A stretch of 64,000 bases of DNA. It comes from Alisma plantago-aquatica (lineage: Eukaryota; Streptophyta; Magnoliopsida; Alismatales; Alismataceae). Positions 21,845-33,727 of the stretch are shown here, piece after piece. The notes under the pieces were generated by a model. That model saw only the letters and a program-made list of their open reading frames with translations. It made no database searches and was not told where the DNA came from. The translations under genes were made by a program, and so were the position numbers. The stretch spans positions 543,204,879-543,268,878 of the forward strand of contig OY856413.1 in assembly GCA_963693085.1 (NCBI GenBank), read 5' to 3'. Numbering within the stretch: the first letter of the stretch is position 1; every line of letters begins with the position of its first letter.

Positions 21845-22298
21845 CCTTTGGAGTTCCAGGTAGGAGACAAAGTGTATCTTAAAGTCTCACCGTGGAAAGG
21901 TGTGTTAAGGTTTGGACGGAAGGGTAGGTTGGCACCCAGGTATATGGGGCCTTACTCAGTCATAGCACGTATAAGTAGATTATGAGTTAGAGTTGCCTCC
22001 AGAGTTGCACATGTTACATCCAGTGTTTCATGTCAGTATGCTGAAGAAAAGTCATCCGGATTCAGGTACAGTGATACAACCAGTTGAGGTTGAGCTTGAT
22101 GCAGATGTGACCTAAGAGGAAGGTCCTATGGCGATCCTTGACAGAAGGATCAAGAAGCTAAAGAGGAAGGACCTGGTTCTTGTGAAGGTTCTTTGGCAGC
22201 ATCGTGGCGTTGACGAAGCCACGTGGGAGCTTGAGGAAGAGATGAGGAGGAAGTATCCCTCGCTTTTCTCTTCGGATTTCGGGGACGAAATCCCTTAA
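21845..22298 (+). pseudogene. E3 integrase C-terminus with chromodomain
   Basis: The segment opens with PLEFQVGDKVYLKVSPWKG and runs to RYMGPYSVIARIS. A single-base shift near 21975 moves it to another frame, which continues through LHPVFHVSMLKKSHPD to the stop at 22296-22298. The chromodomain (about 22125-22270) includes ILDRRIKKLKRKD and DEATWELEEEM. In chromoviruses this module directs integration to marked chromatin. Its presence places E3 in the chromovirus group. Confidence 0.88.
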
Positions 22299-22309
22299 AG
22301 GGGTTAGTT
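22297..22309 (+). other. E3 polypurine tract
   Basis: AAAGGGGTTAGTT lies between the gag-pol stop and the 3' LTR start TGTAAGG at 22310. It is the plus-strand primer site. Confidence 0.75.
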
Positions 22310-25300
22310 TGTAAGGACCCTGACCTTCATTTAGGGTTTACCTTGTTTGTTTTGCTTAACATTGGTGCTTTGGTGCTTGCTAATCACCTTTAAGTGGTGA
22401 TTAGGGTTTTTGTTGTGCTTTGTGGAGAGTTGGAGGGGCTACTTGCAAATAACCCAAGTCTACGGTTTTGTGAGCAAGTTTGCCACCTTGTGAGGTGTTC
22501 CTCCCTCTCTTTGCTTCCTCTAGGGTTGAGAGGAAGGCTTGGGCTTGTTGTTTGAGTTCTTTGGGCCTCAGTTGAGCTTGTTTGGGCCTTGGGGTGCCTT
22601 GTTTGAGCCTTGTGTCGGCTAAGACTTGTCTTGTGTCGGCCAAGACTAGCTTGTGTCATCCAAGGAGGTTGTGTGTCGACCTGGGATGGTTTTTGTCATC
22701 CAACAACCATGTGTGTCGCCCAGGTACCTTGGTGTGTCGCCCTGTAGAGCTGCTGTTTGTGTCGCCCATGTTGCTTGGTCCAGCCTTGACCATGTTTGGT
22801 GGACACTTGGTGCATATCTTGGACAAGTGTCTCATGGCTTCCTAGAGTGGTGGCTTGAACCCTAGGACAAGTGTCCCTTGGGTGGACAACACATAGCATG
22901 GATCTACCTTGTTTTCTCCTCCCTTTCCTTCTATATAGGTGGTTCTTTCCCTTGCCTTAGCTTCCTTTGATCCTTTGGTCTCTCCTCCACCTTGAGTGCA
23001 CGACACTCCTCCCTTCTTTGCTTGTGTTTGCCGATACACCTCCTTGGAGTAGCAGTAGTGGCCGATACACCCTCTTAGAGAATCTTTGGTGGACGATATC
23101 CCTTGGACCTTGGAGTGCTTCTTCTTCCTTGGAGCTTGGATCTTAAGGTGGGTTGCATAGCTTCTAACCCTAACTCCATTACCCCTTATTACATTCTTGT
23201 TCATATGTTAGTAGTTAGATCCTTGCTTTTGTACCTTTGGTGGCCGATCCCCCTTAGGGTTTAGGGTTTCCATGTGTACCTTGCTTTCCAGGGTTTGAGT
23301 CTCCTTGTGCTGGAGGTTGGTGATGACCTGTTGGGCGATACCCCTTCCTTGTTTTGGTGTGATGGACGATATGAGTGTGTTGTGATGGACGACATGGTGG
23401 GTGTTCTTGGTGTTGGACGATATCTTTGCCCTTGTGTTGGGCGATAGGTTGAGCTAGTGTGAGTGTTGGCTGATATGGTGATCCTTGTTGGACGATATGG
23501 TCCTTGTGATGAGCATCACCTTAGTTCTTATGATGGACGATAGACTAAGTGTGACATGGTGGTTTGTTGGTGTTGAACGACAGGGTCGTGTGTGGCTTGT
23601 TTCTTTGTGTTGAACGATAGGCCATGCATGGTGTGAGGGCCGATAGCCTTGGTGGGCGATAGCCTTGAGTTGTGACGGCCGATAGGGCTGGGTTGTGACG
23701 GGCGTCACACGCTTGGCTATGGTGTGATGGCCGATAGGCCTTGATTGGTGGTTGCACATTTTGAGGAGTGTTCCCTTCTTTCTTTCTCTCTCTCTTGGTC
23801 GTTAGAGATGGTAGTTCTGGCCGTTATGACTAGCATGTATATCGAGCGTTGCGTTTGGGCTGTGACGGGCATCACACTTCTTGGTGTGTCAGCCGGTAGG
23901 AGGTGTAATGGGCATTGCCCGATATGCACGGATGCCCGACACCCCTCTCTGACGCGCGTTACCCCTGTAACGTTGTGTCGCGCAGCATTGCTGCACTCCT
24001 CTCTAGTCGTTGTTGTGGGTTTTTTGGGTGAGGGTAGTGAGGAGTTTTGGTGAGGGTCTTGTGACCTTTTAATGACAGTTCCTTGTGTATGGAAGTGTTT
24101 GGTTATACATAAACAAACTAAAGTGATGCCTTGCAATAATAACAGTACTAATGATAGCAATGATGCTGATAGTAGTATATGATGATGACGAGGAAGGTAG
24201 TGGTAATGACATGCATGTAGTGATCCTTATAATTATTTTGTTAATGATAATAAGAATGGTGGTAGTTACAGTAATAGCTTGCATAATGATAATAATAATG
24301 ATAGTGGATGGTGACAGTCATGATACGTGGTAATAATAGTGTTTGCTCTGAATACTCAATATGATTTCTATACAAAGTGAACCCCTTGATTATTTTGTAT
24401 AATCTTGAGATAAGGGTAAGCATGAATATGGTCTGTTAATGATGTGCTTAATACACTTGATCACCAAATAGTGTAAATGACAAGTATAACATCTCGAATA
24501 TCATCTTGTGATAATGAGTATAGTCCTTATGTGTACTCTAACCATGCAGGTGATGATTTACCATGAAAAGTCTATGAGATATATGTGATGAGTAACATCA
24601 CATGATAATTACTCTAGTTAATGAGATTATATGTATTATGTGTTAGTTTCATGATGTTGATGTGAGCCTTGAAGAGGCAGTGATAGTACATGATGAGGGA
24701 TTGAAATCCCATGGTATGTGATGATCCTTGAGATGGATCTGGATGGTTGGCAAGAGGCCAAGTGGTAACATGTGATGTTGAATCCTTGAGATGGATCAGG
24801 TGGATGTAGTCACAATAATGAATTTTACTTCCTGTTATATCTTGCATGTTATACAACTTGGTTGAATCTTGCAATCTATCTAAAAGATACTAATTAATCA
24901 CAGTGAAATATATCATGTAGTTTGCCCCAGCCATAGATCCATCATCGTCAGGACTTGGTGATGGTGAAACAGGTTCTCCTACGAGTTAACCTGGAAGCGC
25001 ATATTTTTTAATATGTGTAGGTTGCTCCTAGCCTGAAAATGAGGAGGTAAGAGTGTAACTTCGGTTACAGACTTAGATATATGTATGTGTAGAGCATGGT
25101 GAACAGGCCCATGGCTCAGGATATGTGATGTGAGGAGCATGAATGCGTTCATGGCTCAGAGCACGATGAACAGGCCCGTGGCTCAGTTATACTAGCGCCG
25201 AGACCTGTACCAAGGCGGGCTAGAGAGAGGGTAGCCTATGGAGCTGACCCTGTGGCTTAGACCACTTCAGCATGTGACTGCGGTCCTGCTTGTGTTGTGC

Positions 25301-26299
25301 TCGTGTACTGATTACGAGGTGGGAGGTCGTGGAGTCCGGCTCTTCGATTGACCTTGTATGGCACCGGTTTGGGTTTCGTAACTGAAGGTTGGATTTGAAC
25401 GGTACAGTTCACTTCCTCAGGGCATAATAATACGTAATACAACCGTTTAGTATTTACTGCTTACATCAAACACGAAACATTGGTTGAGGCCTTGTTTGTG
25501 TAATATCTTTGTTATATCTTGCAGGTTATGTGGCAACATATCTTGTTCTGATAATCATGTTACATAATATATATGTTATATTGTCAATCATGTTCCATTT
25601 AGAGATATCTGGTTATATGCTTTTGTACAGCTGGTAAGCTTGTCGGTAAGAATAGCCTTGCTTTATATATATAGACTGCTCTTGTTATATCTGTTAATAG
25701 TTATCTACTGTTATAGTTTATCTTGCTGAGGTTCTGTAGTTGCGGTGGGGAGTTATGTTTCCCGCTGGGACAATTGTTCAATTGTCTCACCCCGCTGGTT
25801 TACACCCTTTTTAGGTGGTCGAGGTAGATGTGGTTGTGGTTGTGGTGTTGCGGTCGAGCAGCTTGAGGAGCAATAGAAGGCAAGCGATGGACATGCTGCT
25901 GTTTTGGATGTTTTGTAGTAGAGTCTAGAGTCATCCCTGTACTCTCAGGTCCTTGGCAGTGTTTTGGCGTTGTTTCACGATGAACGATCGATGATGTTTA
26001 TATATCCTGCTGTTGGCCGGATGCGGGCCTTTATGTATATGAACAGGTGGTGAACTCATGTGATGGATGAACAGCTGTTCTTTGATGCTGTGGACACGTA
26101 TCAGATCTCGTGTATGAATATATATATATGACATGTTTCTGTGCAGGATGAGGACTGGAATGTAATAGTCTCATAGTTTATCAGTTTTTCGCAATCGGTT
26201 TTAATTAATCTGTGTTTTGATAATATGTGGTTATGGTGATTTCCACACGTTTTTGCGTAACACCTCATTATCTGTATGATAATGGGATGTGTTGCCACA
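22310..26299 (+). repeat. E3 3' LTR (3990 bp)
   Basis: Aligns end to end with 13491-17479 at roughly 97 percent over the part I counted. It carries the same two motif arrays and the same TATA position. The end GTTGCCACA is followed by the AGAAG target duplication at 26300-26304 and then E2 LTR sequence. Confidence 0.95.
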
Positions 26300-27261
26300 A
26301 GAAGCCTCCACATCGCCCACTCCAGATCTAGATTTGAAGGAGTATATTAGTGTATCACCATCTTCTCTCTCCATCTAGATTTACCATCTCCATTACATTG
26401 TACTTTGCCCCCCCCCCTTTTCGTGGTTGTTGATGTATATATAATTTTGTAACACCATTATGCTTCCTGTTAACATGTGTGGCTGAACATTTAACTTGGG
26501 TTGGAAGTAGCCACTAAGTCTCTCCCAACATGTACATTCTCTCTTCCCTTTGAATATATATATATATATGTTCTTATCAAGATTATCTCCAAATGCTTGT
26601 TCTTAATGCTTCACTTGTATGCTTAGCTACCATCTTATGATGTTTGATTTTTGGTACCTCAAAAGAGTAGTGCCTTCCTTATCTAGTGTTATGGAGTAGT
26701 ATGAATGAATGAAAGTGTTGGAATGCTAAATCTTACGGTCATATGGTTTGTTTGGCGGTTGTAGGGTAGTTATCTCGAGACAGAGGCTACCTTGGATCCT
26801 AGATCTATCCTTACCTCGAGAGAGGAGGGAATAGACATTTTTATGATTGCTTGTAATCTTGATAGGGGTATATGAAGGGGTGTGAGTTTTGCATGTTGGT
26901 TAGAGACCTTAGTAGGTGAAACCCGATCCAAGTTTCCCTCCATATATTTGTTTTCCTACCGTTCATAATCATTTTTTTCTTGTTATTATTTTCTTTCCTT
27001 TAGATTTCTTTTCTTTGACTGGAGTATAGTCATTCCTTAGGGAACAATCCTTTATAAACTTTTCTATTCGCTCAGAGTGTAGGAGTGTGAGACCTTACAT
27101 GCTTAACACCTACTAACCTTGTCCCTATGATTCGACCCTGAGTACTACATCAGACCCCGTATAATGGTTGCAGGGGCTTAAGTGTCAGGTCATAATATTA
27201 AAAGTCTGACTACTGTGGATCTGCCCCATTTTGGATGTGCGATTTAGGTCAGTCAACTTTT

Positions 27262-27279
27262 TAGCGTCATTGTCGGGGA
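27262..27279 (+). other. E2 primer-binding site (tRNA-Asp type)
   Basis: TAGCGTCATTGTCGGGGA lies six bases after the LTR end. It matches the TGGCGCCGTTGCCGGGGA form that I recall for Athila/Tat elements (tRNA-Asp) except at four positions. All four differences are G-to-A or C-to-T, consistent with decay. Confidence 0.7.
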
Positions 27280-27496
27280 TAAGGCAAAATGACATTGTTA
27301 AGAACTTTGAGTCCACTCACTATACTCCCGTGCCTCAAGCTTAGTGATAAACTTAACTGTACAGAAACCTTATACTTCTATCCTTCGATTACGTAGAATA
27401 GTTCATTTTAACACGTCCAGTTTCCTAACTTGATTGTGCGGTATATTCAGGGAACCTGGAGGGCCGTTTGATTTTTTTCCTTAACCGCAAGTCACC

Positions 27497-29111
27497 ATGC
27501 CACCTCGTGTGGATGGAAGTCTTACTGGGGACAAATAGAATGTGAGAGTTCAACATGACCCACCACCACATGAGACGAATGAAGATAGAGATGACTGTCA
27601 CTCAGTGGTCATCACCGTGAGGAAGAACGACTCGAGGAAGAACGACGTTACCATCATCATAGAAGGCACCATCGAAATCACCGCGAGGATGAACGTAAGC
27701 ATGATGACAGGAACAATGAGAGTGAAGATGATGAAGAAGGAAAAACTCTTAGAGAGTTGGCCACAACTAGAGACAACAAATCCAGATGCCCAATTGTCAT
27801 CCTGCACTTCAATGCAACAAACTTTGAATTGAAACTGGTTGTAATCTCGATGATCCAGAACAAGCCTTTCCGTGGAAATTCAAGGAGAAAAAAATTGTAC
27901 CATCACCTTGATACCTTCAAAAACATATGCGATACCATTAAGATGAGTGGAGTCCCTCAAGAAGTGATATATTGCAAGGGATTCAATTTTTCCCTTGAAG
28001 ATAAAGCTCTATCCTGGTACCTCAAACTACCCCACCAGTCCTTGAAGATTGCAAGGGTAGATGCCTTTGTCACTAAATTTTATCCCACTGAGAGAACTAT
28101 CCATAATATGCAAAAGATCACTTTGTTCACTCAAAAACTGGGAGAGAACCTTCATGAGGAGTGGGAACGCTTTCAAGAATACCAGAGAGATTTCCCTCAC
28201 CACAACTACCGTAAAGGGTTCCTGATGACCACCTTTTACAATGGGCTAACTCCCACTGAAAGAACTTCATTGAATGCAACTTCTGAAAGAGACTTTCTTG
28301 GAAAGAAACTGAGAAGAACTATGAAGATAATGGATAACATGGTTGCATTTCAAGAAGGCATGGATCAGTGAAGAAAGTAGGATCTGAAGGACCATCAATT
28401 GAAGCCAATGCCTTGGAGACTATTACAACTTAGATTCATAAAATTGCCATCGATGTCAAAGAATTAAAAGACACTGGGGGCAATGGCAAGAAACACATGG
28501 AGAAAGCCATGAAATGATTTACATGCAGAGAAGGAGGATATGGAGTTGACAACTATATCTATACTCAACTAGAGGAGAGCGAAGAAAGTGAAAGTGAAGA
28601 AGAAATAAAGAATGTCTCTAATGTTAATTTCAAATGACGAGATCATCATGGGGTTAACTATAGTAACAAGGAAGTTGTGGAAAATGCACGTCAACTGAGT
28701 AATTCATCTAAACCTCCTCCAGGATTCGAGAAGAAAGGAGGACCGACTCAATACACCAAGACTACTAACTATCAGACGAGCAAGAGCAGCTACCAAAGTA
28801 AGAATAAAAATGTGAGTCGAAAAGGCCAAGGACAAGGCCAAGGGTCGAGCCAAGCCAAAGACAACAACCAAACTAACATGATTTCCCAACTATTTGACTT
28901 CACAAAAAGGCAAGCTTCAGTGAACGACCAACTTGCTCAAAGTGCTATCACCAATTCAGGGGCGCTAACTACCATGCAAACTCAAATGATAGACTTGCAA
29001 ACTCACCAAAGGCAGATTGATCAACAGCTTACACAACTACTTGAACTCATGAAAAACCCTTCAGGGAAGATCCCATCAAATACTGAGACTGCAAAAATGG
29101 CCACTCTCTGA
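27497..29111 (+). pseudogene. E2 gag, broken
   Basis: A leader ATG at 27497 gives MPPRVDGS and then a stop. The conserved capsid part is 27757-28371: ELKLVVISMIQNKPFRG, FKNICDTIKMSGVPQ, SLEDKALSWYLKLP and TTFYNGLTPTERT, matching the gag of Athila-lineage elements. A frameshift and stops separate it from 28677-29111, which holds the PPPGFEKKGG motif, a basic Gly/Gln/Lys stretch (about 28820-28860) and a Gln-rich probable coiled coil (TQMIDLQTHQRQIDQQLTQL). I see no CCHC knuckle. Confidence 0.8.
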
Positions 29112-29120
29112 TCTGAGAAA

Positions 29121-29950
29121 ATGTTGGAAGATCCTAATACTAACAATACCAAAGAAGGAGGAAGTTGTAGTAATCAGCAATCTGAGAATGAGAAAGCAAT
29201 GGAAGAATCCAAAGGGAAAGAACAAGTTGTAAGTAGAAAAGAAGAAGGGAATCATGAAAAGAAGAAGGAAGAAGAGGAAAAGAACTCAGATCCTATAGGA
29301 GAAGTCCTTTTAAAGAGTCACCCTATGCCCCAAGAGTCCCTTTCCCTTACAAACTGATCAAGGCATATTTGAAGAAGAGGTATAAAAAGTTTATGGAAGT
29401 TGTAAAGAAGCTACATTTGGATGTACCATTTCTCGATGCAATCGAAGAAATGCTGACATATGCAAAAAAAATTAAGGATATGATTATGAAGAGAAGGAGA
29501 GGAGACCATATTGAGATTGTTCAATTGGAACAAATGTCAAGCGCCTTTGTTCAAGCTGAGTAACCAGCCAAGAAGAGGGACCCCAGGGCATTCAATATAC
29601 CCTTCTGCATCGAAGACAATGTGGAGAGAAAGGGGTTAGCCGATTTAGGGGCAAATATTAGTCTAATGCCCTTGACTCTAGAACAAAGGCTTAGGTTAAC
29701 AGACATGGTGAAGACAAGGATGAGAATTGAGTTGGCCGACCACACCTTTACAAGACCTATAGAAATAGTTGAAGATGTTTCAATATGGGTCAAGTGATTC
29801 TTCATACCATGTGATATAGTAGTGATAGACACAGTTGAGGACTCTAAATGCCCAATGATATTTGGAAGACCTTTCCTCACAATTGGAAGAGCCTTAATAG
29901 ATGTAGCAGAAGGAGTCATCACCTTGCGAGTGGGGGATGATCACCTTGAT
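29121..29950 (+). pseudogene. E2 gag tail and protease
   Basis: A Lys/Glu-rich linker (29121-29357) is followed in another frame by YKKFMEVVKKLHLDVPFLDA, the Athila/Tat gag tail. After a stop at 29561-29563 the same frame encodes the retropepsin with ADLGANISLMPL (about 29640) and the C-terminal block MIFGRPFLTIGRALIDVAEG (about 29855). A further in-frame stop lies near 29796. Confidence 0.8.
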
Positions 29951-30076
29951 TTCTGAGTATAAGATGCCATGAGGGGACCTTCTCTATCTGAGTCGGTCTA
30001 CTTCATGGATAGGTACAATCAATATTGTGAAAAGGTATAAGAGGACAAGGCAATTTTCAATCCCCTCATGTGAGCC

Positions 30077-31130
30077 TTGAATAGCCAGGACCCTACATTG
30101 GAAGGTCGAGAGGTTGTAGAGATCTTAGACTACCTGAATCAACCCGGAGAGGAATTCAATGATGATGAAGAGATATTTGAGACCGTGAAGTACGCTTCGC
30201 TCGAGCAAACACTTGAGGAAAAGAGAGCACCAAAGCCAAAACCAGAATTGAAACCACTTTTGGAGGGGCTGAAATGTGAATTCCTTGACAAAGAAGAGAG
30301 GAATCTAGTGGTCGTTAATGCCAACTTAATGGATGACCAACTAGAAAGGTTGCTAAAGGAGCTCAGGCTACATAGAAAGGCTATAGGGCATTCTATAGAA
30401 GACATTAGAGGCCTCAAACCTGCCCTATGCATGCACAAAATTCATCTCGAAGAAATAACTAAGCCTTTAGCTCAACCACAGAGGAAGCTAAACCAAATGC
30501 TAAAGGAAGTCATAAAGAAGGAATTTATAAAGCTATGAGATGTTGTGATCATCTACCTAATAAGTGACAGCAACTGGGTTAGCCCCATCCATGTGGTGCC
30601 TAAGAAGGGTCGGATGATAGTGATATGAGGAGAGGATGGAGATGAAGTAGCAATGACGACCGTGACAGGTTGGCATATGTGCATTGACTATCGCAAGCTA
30701 AATACTACTAGAAAAAAGGATCACTTCCCTCAGCCCTTTATAGACCAAGTCCTAGAAAGACTAGCTAACCATGCCTACTTCTATTTTCTGGATGGGTATT
30801 TAGGATTTTATCAAGTACCGATTCATCCTGATGATCAAGAAAAGACAACTTTTACCTGCATCTATGACACTTATGCCTTTAGAAGGATGTCATTTGGTTT
30901 ATGTAACACACCAACAACATTCCAGTGTTGTATGATATCTATGCTTTCATAATTTTTGGAAGACATAGTAGAAGTCTTCATGGATGGATTCTCTGTATAT
31001 TGAACATATTTTGAAGCATGCCTAAGAAACCTATCTTTAGTGTTGCAGTGCTGTGAAGAAAAACAACTCGTCCTGAACCGGGAGAAATGCCATTTTATGG
31101 TCCAAATGGAATCGTCTTAGGCCATAAGGT
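30077..31130 (+). pseudogene. E2 reverse transcriptase, catalytic site lost
   Basis: 30077-30538 encodes the acidic linker and the start of RT, closed by a TGA. 30653-30952 in the same frame has MCIDYRKLNTTRKKDHFPQPF and FGLCNTPTTFQCC. The active-site box reads FMDG (30977-30988) where FMDD or YVDD is expected, so the second catalytic Asp is Gly. Several more stops follow. The enzyme would be inactive even apart from the stops. Confidence 0.82.
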
Positions 31131-31800
31131 TTCTAAGAAAGAAATTGAAGTGGAATTAAGTAAGATTGAATCCATATCCAAACTCCCACCACCAAAATCA
31201 GTCAAAGGAGTATGAAGCATCTTAGGGCATGCAGGATATTATAGAAGATTCATAAAATAATTCTCTAAGATTGCCAAACCACTTTCGAATCTCCTGATTA
31301 GAGATGTTGAGTTTGATTTCACCAGTGAATGTCTAGATGCCTTCAATACCGTTAAAAGGGCATTAATGACATCACCAATTCTACAAGCACCAGATTGGGA
31401 TCTACCTTTCAAAATCATGTGTGATGCCAGTAATTTTTCCATCGGGGTAGTCCTTGGACAAAAGAAAGATAAGAGACACCATGTGATCTTCTATGCAAGA
31501 AAAACCTTATACGAAGCCCAAGTAAACTACACTACAACTGAAAAAGAGATGTTGGCTATCGTGTTTGCTTTTGATAAGTTTAAATTGTACCTAGTAGGAT
31601 CAAAGGTAAAAGTGTATGTTGATTATGGGTCGATAAAACACCTTATGCAGAAAAAGGACACAAAGCTGAGACTTTTGCGATGGGCTTTGTTACTGCAAGA
31701 ATTCAACCACAAGATCATTAAAAAAAGGAAAATAAAATGTGGTTGCGGACCACCTGTCGAGGATAATTTTTGATGAAGAAAATAAATTTCCAGTGAATGA
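31131..31800 (+). pseudogene. E2 RNase H
   Basis: 31366-31773 is an open segment of 135 codons with [39 protein letters not shown] and [15 protein letters not shown]. The final catalytic motif VVADHLSR lies in another frame at about 31740, so a frameshift near 31735 breaks the domain. The central motif VYVDYGS keeps its Asp. Confidence 0.82.
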
Positions 31801-31929
31801 AAACTATGCCAATGAAGCTCTCTTGATGGATCAATTGGAGGAGCAAAGCCTGCCTTGGTTCGCATACATTTGTAATTATCTAGCATGTGGACAACTTCCA
31901 CCAGAAATAATGTATAATTAGAAGAAGAA

Positions 31930-33411
31930 GTTATTCTCTGAGCTGAAAAATTACTATTGGGATGACCCATTGTTGTTTAAAAGGTGCTCTGACAACTTAT
32001 ATTGTAGATGCATACCAGAAGAAGAAGTACCCTTAATCCTAAAGGAATGCCATTCTTCACCTTATGGGGGGCACCGCGGAGGAGATAAGACAGCTACAAA
32101 AGTTTTGCAAACATGATTTTACTAGCCAACTCTCTTCAAGGATGTTGTGTCATTTTTTTTTGGTAACCCAGGAGACTCGTAAGGCTTGCGTCGAGCCCAA
32201 CCTGGGGAGCTCAGTCCCATCCCGTAAGAACATAGCCCATTAATTCGCGCAGAGGCCAGCTGCGCTACAGGAGAAACAATTTTGAACACCACCACCAGGG
32301 GGGTTCGAACCTGGGACCCTTCATGAGGGGCCCCGTACTGCGACCACCTGAGCTACTGCTCACTGGAAATGTCATTTGTTAAAACATGCAAGGAATGCCA
32401 TCTTACAGGAAACATCAACAAAAGGAATGAGATGACAATGGCAGATTGGGTGGAAGTCGAAATCTTAGATGTATGGGGGATCGATTACATGTGACCTTTT
32501 CCATCATCAAAAGGAAATTAGTATATACTGGTTGCTATTGACTACGTCTCTAAATGGGTTGAGGCTGTTTCCACCCAAACATGTGACTCCAAGGAAATCA
32601 TTAATCTTTTCAAGGAAACTATCTTTCCATGCTTTTGAGTACCACACACTATCATAAGCGACGGAGGGTCGCACTTCGGTGAAAAGTAGTTTGAAGCTCT
32701 ATTGAGAAAGTGTGGGGTGAAACATAAGGTTTCCATTCCATATCATCTCCAAATGTTAGTGCAGGTCAAAGTATCAAACATGCAGATTAAACAGATACTA
32801 GATAAAACTATTAATCGTATGAGGAAGGATTGGTCTATGAAACTTGATGATGCACTTTGGGCATACCACATGAAATATAAGACACCTATAGGTAAGACAC
32901 CTTACATGTTAATCTATGGGAAGTTATGCCATCTACCTATTGAATTTGAGCTCAAAGCCTTGTGGGCTATCAAGTTTTTGAACATGGACCTTGATAAGGC
33001 TGGATAGAAAAGATTCCTTCAACTCCAGGAGCTTGAAGAGTTGAGACTGCACACTTATGAGAACACAAGGATTTATAAGCAGAGAACATAGTTTTGGCAT
33101 GACACTCATCTGAAGAACAGAGATGTTCATGAAGGGGACAAGGTTCTTTTATTCAACTCGAGTATCATGTTATTTCCTAGAAAATTGAGAACGAGGTGGT
33201 CATGCCCTTTTTCTGTCATAAAAAATACTCATCAGGGGTGATGGAGATAGCTAGAGACAAGACAGACACATTCAAGGTGAATGGATATAGGGTGAAAAGA
33301 TATTATGAAGACAAAGCTTTTGTAAGAAGAACAGAACTCAGTTTGGGGGAAACCAGTACAGTAACAGGTGGAACGAATGAGGAAGTGATGACACCAGCTA
33401 AAGGAAAATGA
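31930..33411 (+). pseudogene. E2 integrase, interrupted by a SINE
   Basis: The HHCC region starts near 32040 (ECHSSPYGGHRGGDKT) and ends at CKECH after the SINE. The reading frame resumes across the SINE target duplication (LFKDVVSF before, SFVKTCKECH after). Catalytic Asp residues are present in GIDYM (codon 32483) and ISDGGSHF (codon 32660). The catalytic Glu position is Lys in VQVK (AAA at 32768-32770). The C-terminus runs through WAYHMKYKTPIGKTPYMLIY and 33196-33411. There is no chromodomain. Stops occur at several points. Confidence 0.82.
32148..32377 (-). mobile_element. tRNA-derived SINE with 8-bp target duplication
   Basis: A 214-bp insertion (32156-32369) is flanked by TGTCATTT at 32148-32155 and 32370-32377. 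Read on the minus strand it starts with a tRNA-like head: A box TAGCTCAGGTGG (complement of 32344-32355) and B box GGTTCGAACC (32302-32311), spaced as in a pol III promoter. It ends in an A run, seen as T9 at 32153-32161 on the plus strand, part of which belongs to the duplication. Removing it and one duplication restores the E2 integrase reading. I do not recognise the SINE family. Confidence 0.88.
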
Positions 33412-33454
33412 AGAGAGATGATAGAGAAAGTCTAGCTAAAAACTTTATACAAGT

Positions 33455-33727
33455 GCTTCTTGGGAGGCAACCCAAGTTTCTGTTGCTTTCTTTAATTCGT
33501 ATTTTCCTTATTGCGCACTTTAGTCTATGAGCTATGTACCTCTCACCTTTTAATTTTTCAGGTTTCCGTACTTAGTAGGGGTATAAATATAGTATATATA
33601 TTAATCCCTCTCTACCAAAAAGGCTTCATTGGGAATTACAAGTTCTTACTTTAGTTTATTGTTGTTAACTTGGTTTTGGAAACACTACTATCGTGGCATA
33701 AACTGTGGTCGCGGTACACTCTTTAAA
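33455..33727 (+). other. E2 3' junction region with probable deletion
   Basis: After integrase comes CTTGGGAGGCAACCCAAG (33457-33474), the short inverted repeat seen just after pol in Athila/Tat elements. It also occurs, in the opposite orientation, in E5 at about 56000. ORF3, polypurine tract and LTR U3 should follow. Instead only about 250 bp of AT-rich sequence separates it from LTR sequence that aligns to base 526 onward of the 5' LTR. Confidence 0.65.

Larger units (their letters stand above)
13491..26299 (+). mobile_element. E3: Tekay/Del-like chromovirus, complete but defective
   Basis: The 12.8-kb element has two LTRs of about 3.99 kb, a tRNA-iMet primer site, one gag-pol frame with a chromodomain, a polypurine tract and perfect 5-bp target duplications. 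Over the first about 510 bp of the LTRs I counted 16 mismatches (about 3 percent), so the insertion is not very recent. Gag-pol has seven in-frame stops and one frameshift, and a catalytic integrase residue is changed, so it cannot move on its own. Confidence 0.95.
12871..27255 (+). repeat. E2 5' LTR, split by E3
   Basis: The two pieces are 12871-13490 and 26305-27255, together about 1.57 kb once E3 and one AGAAG copy are removed. The piece 13397-13490 plus 26305-27255 aligns with the 3' LTR at 33728-34766 (for example CCATATCCACTCACATACGA at 13401 and 33731). The end TCAGTCA at 27255 is set by comparison with TGATCA at 34766 and by the primer site that follows. Confidence 0.85.

Noticed and set aside
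32298..32360. A tRNA gene on the minus strand
   Set aside because: A and B boxes are present, but the unit is 214 bp, has an A-rich tail and is flanked by a target duplication, so it is a SINE.
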